40,672 bases of DNA from NCBI GenBank assembly GCA_016722525.1, contig JADKJB010000022.1, forward strand, positions 1 through 40,672, read 5' to 3'. The notes below the pieces were generated by a model that was given only the letters and a program-made list of their open reading frames with translations, had not been told where the DNA came from and ran no database searches. The stretch is from Bacteroidota bacterium. GTDB lineage: Bacteria; Bacteroidota; Bacteroidia; AKYH767-A; OLB10. Position numbers and translations under genes: made by a program. Within the stretch, counting starts at the first letter, position 1. Each line of letters begins with the position of its first letter. Positions 35,512-40,672 of the stretch are shown here, in pieces.

Positions 35512-35946
35512 TTATGCAACCTTGCTATTGTATAGATGTTGTTGAAATTCAATAAACAGTTTACTAATATTTGCGGTATCTCCCAAAATATCTTTTGCAT
35601 CTTCCAGCGAATGATACTTATTTGTCAGCAGCGTTGGTAATTGCTCCTGGTCAAGTTCATCAACGCCGGTTTCAACATATTTGCTGAGCACGAAATCTAT
35701 AAATTCCTTTTGCTTTTCGTTTAGTAATGCAAAAATTGTAGCCTGTGATGCTGCTACACGCTGTTCCCTGGTTAGTGGAGTATAATTACCTTTGAGCTCG
35801 GCAGCTGTAGCTTTATCCCTCTCCAAGTCATCCAGATATTTCAAGAACAGCACCCAGGAGGTCTGTTCCACGTAATCCAACTCACTGCCACAACCGGCAT
35901 CCTTGTGGAGGATATCATCAATATTTTTAAAAGTTTGTTCAAACAT
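35512..35946 (-). CDS. HsdM N-terminus fused to HsdR C-terminus (144 residues)
   Basis: Residues 1-52 (MFEQTFKNIDDILHKDAGCG, VEQTSWVLFLKYLDDLERDK, ATAAEL) match the start of a type I modification subunit HsdM. From about residue 55 (YTPLTREQRVAA, LLNEKQKEFIDFVLSKYVET, GVDELDQEQLPTLLTNKYHS, FIEFQQHLYN) it matches the extreme C-terminal helical domain of the restriction subunit HsdR. The methylase core, the specificity gene and the HsdR nuclease/helicase are all missing. In a locus ordered hsdM-hsdS-hsdR one internal deletion would give exactly this in-frame join. Both retained parts are subunit-contact regions, so the small protein might still bind another type I enzyme. It is placed between the XRE regulator (12 bases) and the membrane protein (9 bases) in one operon. 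Confidence 0.8.
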   Translation of the reverse strand: MFEQTFKNIDDILHKDAGCGSELDYVEQTSWVLFLKYLDDLERDKATAAELKGNYTPLTREQRVAASQATIFALLNEKQKEFIDFVLSKYVETGVDELDQEQLPTLLTNKYHSLEDAKDILGDTANISKLFIEFQQHLYNSKVA

Positions 35947-35958
35947 GATTTTACCAGT

Positions 35959-36267
35959 TTATTTGGTCTTTGTGTATTGTTTAATTTTTTTGGATGCCTG
36001 TACTATAGCATCATAAGCGAATTCTTCCATTTCAACAACCTGGCAAAGCTCATCACTCAAAAAATCAACAAGCAATTCTCGTTTGTTGACCTTGTACAGC
36101 GAAGCAAATTGCTCTACCTGATGCTTAGTTGGTCTCCTTTTGCAGTTTTCAATTTTAGAAACAATAGCGGGGTCAACCGAAAGCCAGTCTGCGACTTCGC
36201 GTATTAACATCCCATTTTTATGACGCAGATTTTGAAGTTTGAATCCTAATTTATGTTCAGCCATCAT
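35959..36267 (-). CDS. XRE-family regulator of the defence operon
   Basis: About 102 residues. Helix-turn-helix segment GMLIREVADWLSVDPAIVSK, then IENCKRRPTKHQVEQFASLY and a C-terminal dimerisation-like part. The start MMAEHKLGF at 36267 is chosen over the longer reading to 36336, because a canonical promoter (-33 TTTG and -7 TACATTTG) lies inside that longer reading and predicts transcription starting near 36279. Regulators of this kind often sit directly before type I restriction-modification genes in this phylum. Here it heads the operon that now contains the Argonaute. It probably represses its own promoter through the inverted repeat at 36271-36287. Confidence 0.85.
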   Translation of the reverse strand: MMAEHKLGFKLQNLRHKNGMLIREVADWLSVDPAIVSKIENCKRRPTKHQVEQFASLYKVNKRELLVDFLSDELCQVVEMEEFAYDAIVQASKKIKQYTKTK

Positions 36268-36270
36268 GAC

Positions 36271-36287
36271 TTGACAAGTTTTGTCAA
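36271..36287. promoter_or_regulatory. Operator: perfect inverted repeat at the XRE promoter
   Basis: TTGACAA-GTT-TTGTCAA, 7-bp arms with a 3-nt centre. It overlaps the -7 box and the predicted transcription start and ends three bases before the regulator's start codon. A half-site-like TTGACC lies at 36308-36313. Typical placement for autorepression by an XRE dimer. Confidence 0.7.
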
Positions 36288-36316
36288 ATGTAATAGATGA
36301 CAACGATTTGACCAAA
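36285..36316 (-). promoter_or_regulatory. Canonical Bacteroidota promoter of the XRE-Argonaute operon
   Basis: On the minus strand TTTG (36316-36313), a 20-base spacer and TACATTTG (36292-36285) match the TTTG/TAnnTTTG consensus exactly. The predicted start is close to 36279, leaving a leader of only about 12 nt before the ATG at 36267. Confidence 0.75.
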
Positions 36317-36529
36317 ACTTTTTTATTGGTTGACATTCAATGGATTAAGTAAATTTTATTTATTATGAGGTAAATATTGATATCGGAAAAGATTGAGCAG
36401 CCAGTTACTTGAAAAAGTAACACGGGAACTTCCCGGTAAAATTTTGCATTAGAACGACTTTCTGGCTTTGAAGGTAGGTTGGAGCCAAAAAATTCATAAT
36501 CGACTGTAATGGCTTAAAATGGCGTTGTT
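36317..36529. other. Intergenic stretch, nothing identified
   Basis: Between the XRE promoter and a short minus-strand ORF. No convincing gene or structure was read. With the following ORF and promoter it completes the spacer between the two diverging defence operons. Confidence 0.4.
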
Positions 36530-36655
36530 CTATTCTCGAAAATTCACTATTTCATCAATTTTGATTTCCAATTCCTGAATGTCGTGAATGCGTTTGTTGG
36601 ATTCGTCGAATTGGTGGATGGATTCATGGTACGTCAGAAAACTTATCCACCACAT
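36530..36655 (-). CDS. Short ORF (41 residues), possible gene remnant
   Basis: MWWISFLTYHESIHQFDESN, then KRIHDIQELEIKIDEIVNFRE and a TAG stop. The amphipathic, coiled-coil-like composition looks coding, but stop codons precede the ATG at once, so it may be the tail of a deleted gene. Not recognised. Confidence 0.3.
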   Translation of the reverse strand: MWWISFLTYHESIHQFDESNKRIHDIQELEIKIDEIVNFRE

Positions 36656-36714
36656 ACCGTATGTCTAAAATCAACAAGTTAGCTCATTCTTGTTAACTGA
36701 TTTGGATTGAATTA

Positions 36715-36746
36715 TTTGATTAATAAGTTCAGTTAGAGTACATTCG
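36715..36746 (+). promoter_or_regulatory. Promoter of the TIR cassette
   Basis: TTTG at 36715-36718, a 20-base spacer, and TACATTCG at 36739-36746 (one mismatch to TAnnTTTG). It ends 20 bases before the start codon at 36767. Confidence 0.55.
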
Positions 36747-36766
36747 CTCTTTTAAAAATTAATTGA

Positions 36767-37369
36767 ATGAAAGCGTTTCTCAAAAAAGCATGGCACGACC
36801 CGGTTGGAAGTAAAGTTATCAGTGGAATTATTCTTACCATATTAGGATATATCGTAGTGAAGAGTGGTGAATGGTTCAGAAGTGTATCGATAATGGATTT
36901 TCTTGCAAACGAAATTACATTAAGCGTTATTGAAATTATCAATTGGTCAATTGGAATTGTATGGGTTGTTGTAGGAATTTACACTATCAGTAATATAAAT
37001 CGATTTTTCAAAAAGTTTGTAACTCATATTGCACAAAGAAATGAAGAAGACCAGGACACAAATGAAACTGAAGACAAACCCACAAGACAATTAACCGATT
37101 CCGAAATCGGTGAAGTAGTTGACGATGTTACATACGGCCCTGATTTTTATAAGTTCAAAAACACTGACATGTATAGACACTTCGGAGATATCATACATCG
37201 GACACATGGAAACTTCGCATTTTCGGATGTTGCACCGGAGGTTGTATCCTTTTATCGGTCTCAGGATATAATTAAACTCTCTCCGATTAAGCCTTATCCG
37301 GATTGTTTTGTCCTCACCTCCAGAGGAGACACCTACGCCCGGCACTATTATGATGAAAAATATCAATAG
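36767..37369 (+). CDS. Two-helix membrane protein, first gene of TIR cassette
   Basis: 200 residues. N-terminus MKAFLKKAWHDPVGSKVISG, then two hydrophobic segments at about 18-33 (ISGIILTILGYIVV) and 58-76 (IINWSIGIVWVVVGIYTI). A charged linker follows, then a soluble domain (about 105-200: DDVTYGPDFYKFKNTDMY, SDVAPEVVSFYRSQDI, PDCFVLTSRGDTYARHYY). HDPVGSKVI-type starts recur on small membrane proteins in defence contexts, but no named family is claimed. The TIR gene follows after a 66-base gap. Confidence 0.7.
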   Translation: MKAFLKKAWHDPVGSKVISGIILTILGYIVVKSGEWFRSVSIMDFLANEITLSVIEIINWSIGIVWVVVGIYTISNINRFFKKFVTHIAQRNEEDQDTNETEDKPTRQLTDSEIGEVVDDVTYGPDFYKFKNTDMYRHFGDIIHRTHGNFAFSDVAPEVVSFYRSQDIIKLSPIKPYPDCFVLTSRGDTYARHYYDEKYQ

Positions 37370-37435
37370 AAAATTGAAAATGACCAATTGTCAGGCCGCG
37401 GCCTTGGCGAAAAACCAATCTAAATTTAATTGTGT

Positions 37436-38164
37436 ATGACGGAAGTATTTATAAGTCTTGAAACGCTCAGTGATATTGAGCTTGGAGAAATATTGAAAAA
37501 GTGGTTAATCAAAACCGGGCTATTCAATGCAGAGGTGATTGTACGTGGACATCATCCAAACGAAGAAATTGTAAAACTGATTAAGGAAAAAATTGAAGGG
37601 TGTAAATATTTCATTCCCATTATAACGTCGGAGTCTATATATAACCAATGGGTCAACCAGGAAATAGGTTACGCAATTGCAAGGGACAAACAAATATGGC
37701 CACTATTTGACCATAATGTTAGAGACCAAATACGAGGTTTTTTGAATCTTACCAAAATTTTCGATAAGTATCATGGTTTTGATGATTACCGGACTGATAA
37801 CGGTAAAGGTATACCTAAAACGATGCATGAAGGTGCGATGAATTCATATAAGGTTGCCGCGAGTCAATTAGTAAAAGATTTACAACTCAGGGAAAAACAA
37901 ATAATATTATCTGAGTGGGATGAATCAGCTTTAGAACATTGGGGTAAACAAGGTACCATATATATCAAACCGCATAAAACCGCTTTTTTTCTTTTGGACA
38001 ATGTGATACACCCGTTCCAGGATAGCGAATCCGTAGAGCTACTTCAAAAGTATACCAAGTCAGTACATTATGACCAATATAGGACAAATCCAAAACATAC
38101 TACTGGTAAGTCAATACATTTTCGTCCACCGGCTCCAACGCCACCAAATCCATTCAAGCAATGA
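37436..38164 (+). CDS. TIR-domain protein
   Basis: Start at MTEVFISLETLSDIE (37436). The TIR domain covers about 1-130: strand VFIS, helix IELGEILKKWL, VRGHHPNEEIVKLIKEKIEG, strand KYFIPIITSESIYNQW, and the catalytic Glu76 in NQEIGYAIARD, then QIWPLF. The remaining residues (130-242) form an unassigned C-terminal part ending in a Pro-rich tail (RPPAPTPPNPF). TIR domains with this Glu cleave NAD+ in many bacterial immune systems. The stop overlaps the next start (ATGA at 38161), so TIR and DUF2971 proteins are made together. Confidence 0.85.
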   Translation: MTEVFISLETLSDIELGEILKKWLIKTGLFNAEVIVRGHHPNEEIVKLIKEKIEGCKYFIPIITSESIYNQWVNQEIGYAIARDKQIWPLFDHNVRDQIRGFLNLTKIFDKYHGFDDYRTDNGKGIPKTMHEGAMNSYKVAASQLVKDLQLREKQIILSEWDESALEHWGKQGTIYIKPHKTAFFLLDNVIHPFQDSESVELLQKYTKSVHYDQYRTNPKHTTGKSIHFRPPAPTPPNPFKQ

Positions 38165-39069
38165 GGGACTTAAAACAAGCAAGAGCCAGATTGATTCGTA
38201 AAAGCAGTTTAGAACTGAAACAGCTAAATGAAAATACATCCAATGTTTTTTCAAAATTTCATAGGTATGATACCAACCTCATACAAATGTTAAGTTTGCG
38301 AGAGTTTTATTGTGCAAGCTATGAGGAATTGAATGACCCATATGATTGTCGATTGCAATTCACGGATAGCTTTATTGAAAGTTTATTTAAACGTGACGAT
38401 AAAACCATGTTTAACATTGACGAAATTTGGAGCAAGTTTTTTAATGAGGTTGAAGTTCAACACTACAAAGATAGATTTACGGTAATTGAATTGGAAAAGG
38501 ATTCTGACCAAGCGAGATTAGAGTTAATATATGATGTAAAATACCATACAGATTTTGTGAATGTACTATTAAATGAATTGCCGATTAAAATAATTTGTTT
38601 TACAACAAACGAAGATGAAACACAAAATGACTTATTGATGTGGGCGCACTATGCATATTCATCAAATGGAGTAAAACTCAAGTTCGATTTCAGTAAGAAA
38701 AATTTGGGTGATTCGGTAAGGTCCAGGTTGTCAAAAGTGGAATATGACGGCATTCTTCCAGTAAATTCAAATATCGATTATTTTGAATCAATTTTTCATA
38801 AAGGTGGTGGATGGACTTACGAGAATGAATATCGAATGTTTACAATTACAAATAAGAAATTTCCATTTGAATTATCAACTTTGGTTGAGATAATATTCGG
38901 GTTCAATGTAAGTAATGATGATAGAGAATCATTGATAGTTTTAACATCTAAATTGGGGTATCATAACTGTAAATTTAGTCGAATGGTTTTTATCAAAGGA
39001 AAATTGACAAAAATACCAATTGATTATAACCCAATGAATGAGTATAGATTCACTGATATGATGACATAA
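38161..39069 (+). CDS. DUF2971-domain protein, first copy
   Basis: 302 residues. Hallmarks of DUF2971: FHRYDTNLIQMLSLREFYCA, ELNDPYDC, IKIICFTTNEDETQNDLLMW, AHYAYSSNGVKLKFDF, VEYDG, and WTYENEYRMFTI near the end. Soluble, no signal. The family is common in phage-defence neighbourhoods but its activity is unproven. Translationally coupled to the TIR gene and followed 29 bases later by a paralogue. Confidence 0.85.
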   Translation: MRDLKQARARLIRKSSLELKQLNENTSNVFSKFHRYDTNLIQMLSLREFYCASYEELNDPYDCRLQFTDSFIESLFKRDDKTMFNIDEIWSKFFNEVEVQHYKDRFTVIELEKDSDQARLELIYDVKYHTDFVNVLLNELPIKIICFTTNEDETQNDLLMWAHYAYSSNGVKLKFDFSKKNLGDSVRSRLSKVEYDGILPVNSNIDYFESIFHKGGGWTYENEYRMFTITNKKFPFELSTLVEIIFGFNVSNDDRESLIVLTSKLGYHNCKFSRMVFIKGKLTKIPIDYNPMNEYRFTDMMT

Positions 39070-39098
39070 TCCGTTTAATTAAATAATATTAAATATCT

Positions 39099-39952
39099 AT
39101 GGACAAATTCATTCTTCACAAATTCCACAAGCTCAACTTCCATCTTGTTGAACTTTTAACTACTAATTCATTCTACTGTGCCGCTCCCAAAAAATTAAAT
39201 GACCCTTATGATTGCTTTGTTAATTTGACAATGCCTGCAATTGAGCATTTTATTTTTAGTAAAAAATATAAGGATGTTGATATTAGTGATATTATTGAGA
39301 AACATCGTCTTTCGCATCCGTGGGAAACTGATGACGACGGCAATCCAATCAAACAAGTTGATTTTCGTGTTAATGACGAGGGACTCGCGATGGAATTGTT
39401 TGCTGACCAGGAAAACAAAGCAATTTTGTAAATGATTTGATTGAAAGAATAAAGGTTCGAGTATCAAGTTTTGTAAAAGCTACGGACGAATGGAAAGAGA
39501 CTAATCTACGTATGTGGGCGCAATATGCCGATTCATCGTATGGCGTTAGAATGTGCTTTAATTTTAATGAGGATGAATTTGTGCTACCGACTCTAAAAAG
39601 AAGTAATTTATAAACCTTTGATATTTACATTAGATGGTGCAAAACCATTAGAAGATGCATTCCACCATAAATTAACATTTTTGAGGGAGAAAACGAAGTA
39701 AGGATTATCACTAACTTTCAATATTTAGCGTTTGATAAAGGTAGTCTAAGAGATATCACATTCGGAATGAATGTTACTGATACCCAGGCATACGCACTTA
39801 TTACAATTGTCGAAGCTCTCAGATATGGTTGTAAATATTATCGTATGACAAAGACGGCTACAGGCTTGGAGCCAATAGAAATTGTAGTTGGTAAGGAAAA
39901 AGTTGAACAACGATTGAAAGATGATATGGGAAAGGAAGCCGGAAACTCTTAA
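39099..39952 (+). pseudogene. DUF2971-domain protein, second copy, frameshifted
   Basis: Paralogue of the preceding gene. In order: FHKLNFHLVELLTTNSFYCA, KKLNDPYDCFVN (open to 39431), then DLIERIKVRVSSF, NLRMWAQYADSSYGVRMCFN, then VIYKPLIFTLDGAKPLEDAF, GENEVRIITNF, and an open end RDITFGMNV ... KDDMGKEAGNS to 39952. Three one-base homopolymer changes restore the frame: one T added near 39430, one A removed near 39597, one T added near 39683. The full protein would be about 284 residues. All family motifs survive, so it is probably either recent damage or sequencing error. Confidence 0.75.
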
Positions 39953-40011
39953 CTTTTCTCTGATATATTTTTATGTGTTTGATAAAAGTTTAACAAGGCT
40001 TTTTACAATGA

Positions 40012-40296
40012 TTTAGGTCTTATTCATTTGAAACCGGCGGAAGCATATCAATAGTTCCGGTGTTAGATATCATTCTGGCCATGTCAGCCCTCTCAAATTT
40101 TCAAAAGGGAAACAAGTTTGCAACCGAATTTCGAGTTATTCGAAAGTGTTATAACAGGAAATAAAATCGGTTCCCTGGCAATCGGTCAAGCCGAGAAATA
40201 GGGTATGGAGGGCGTACCATCGTTCTCAGTGTTATCGACATCAACGAAGGTCAAGCCCGTGTGAATAAGATTTTGGATATGACTTCGACAAGATAA
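40012..40296 (+). pseudogene. Unrecognised coding remnant
   Basis: Protein-like text in changing frames: FETGGSISIVPVLDIILAMS and ALSNFQKGNKFATEF, then LFESVITGNKIGSLAIGQAE, then IGYGGRTIVLSVIDINEGQA and RVNKILDM, ending TAA at 40294-40296. No start codon before the first piece. It could be the C-terminal part of an island or plasmid maintenance gene, but no family is claimed. Confidence 0.35.
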
Positions 40297-40338
40297 TTAG
40301 ATTACCTAGGAAAAGTTGTATCAACTTCATTGTTGATA

Positions 40339-40668
40339 CTACTTCATTGTTTCGGAAAGGTAATGTTGGACTTTATTGTACAATAATCTTTCCGATTCCT
40401 TATCATTTTTTGTCATATTCTTTTTCCAATACTCATAGGCGTAAGTGTGTTCACTTATTCGTTTCATGAGTGACCCAACTTCCATTTTTAATGTTGGATG
40501 ATTGATAGCTTTAATTTCGTCACTTAACAAGCGGATTATACTTTTTATTTCTTGGCAAATGAAATGATGGTCGGTAAGATTTTCACCGGTTTTAAAAATA
40601 TAACCAAGTCGCTTTTTGCTTACGATTTTATCGAGTTTGTTATCCTTGTAATGAACTCGTGTTGGCAT
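40339..40668 (-). CDS. Hypothetical helical protein (109 residues)
   Basis: Complete within the window, with its ATG four bases from the edge. Mostly helical and charged: VHYKDNKLDKIVSKKRLGYI, HFICQEIKSIIRLLSDEIK and EHTYAYEYWKKNMTK. No signal peptide or membrane segment. Not recognised. Transcribed toward the DUF2971 cassette. Confidence 0.5.
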   Translation of the reverse strand: MPTRVHYKDNKLDKIVSKKRLGYIFKTGENLTDHHFICQEIKSIIRLLSDEIKAINHPTLKMEVGSLMKRISEHTYAYEYWKKNMTKNDKESERLLYNKVQHYLSETMK

Positions 40669-40672
40669 AAAA

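Noticed and set aside
37394..37403. GGCCGCGGCC palindrome
   Set aside because: Short GC palindrome upstream of the TIR gene without T-run, repeat or spacing to a promoter; no function can be argued.
1..40672. CRISPR array
   Set aside because: No series of regularly spaced identical repeats was seen; the short repeats present are single or tandem pairs.

Overview
The window reads as chromosome from an AT-rich member of the Bacteroidota. The evidence is type IX secretion (T9SS) C-terminal sorting domains, ELWxxDGT-repeat and DUF7619-like surface proteins, a CusA-type pump fused to a TolC-like barrel, a DUF6660 protein, a BT4734/BF3469-type replication protein, and promoters of the TTTG-N20-TAnnTTTG kind. 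No complete tRNA, rRNA or CRISPR array is visible. LAYOUT. (1) 1-9.0 kb holds surface-protein genes broken by many small indels: two paralogous ELWxxDGT-repeat genes (1-1728 and 5239-7185, minus strand), a DUF7619/SdrD-like gene between them, and a beta-propeller T9SS gene (7716-9013, plus). Terminators separate them. (2) Two copies of a tRNA 3' end, most like tRNA-Asp, lie at 7563 and 9173. The second is followed by a tyrosine recombinase (9.3-11.0 kb), so 9173 looks like one end of a genomic island whose other end is beyond the window. (3) 11.0-14.0 kb holds small hypothetical genes and a primase-like replication gene. A 35-40 nt hairpin leader occurs twice here, each time just before a start codon, with compensatory base changes between the copies. 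(4) 14.3-28.7 kb is a heavy-metal island: Cys-rich lipoprotein and YnfA-type protein (plus strand), then on the minus strand a P1B ATPase, HXXEE protein, DUF3703 protein, a CX4CH-type haem-site/beta-propeller protein, an FG-GAP T9SS protein, a lipoprotein, a His-rich CusB-type adaptor, the CusA-TolC fusion and DUF6660. (5) 28.9-31.3 kb is a compact operon with a small serine recombinase and unknown genes, preceded by short direct repeats. (6) 31.4-40 kb is a defence island. On the minus strand one operon reads: XRE regulator, a 144-residue HsdM-HsdR hybrid, a multi-pass membrane protein, a catalytically inactive-looking prokaryotic Argonaute, and a SIR2-domain protein. A canonical promoter overlapped by a perfect inverted repeat precedes it. 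Diverging on the plus strand are a 2-TM protein, a TIR protein and two DUF2971 proteins. HOW IT WORKS TOGETHER. The metal genes form an inner- and outer-membrane efflux route for divalent or monovalent soft metals. The Argonaute operon looks like an abortive-infection system that has taken over the promoter and regulator of a deleted type I restriction-modification locus. DATA CAUTION. At least a dozen frameshifts can be repaired by adding or removing one base in a homopolymer, including in otherwise well-preserved genes. Residual long-read consensus error is therefore a serious alternative to true pseudogenes, although the first 5 kb is much more damaged than the rest.
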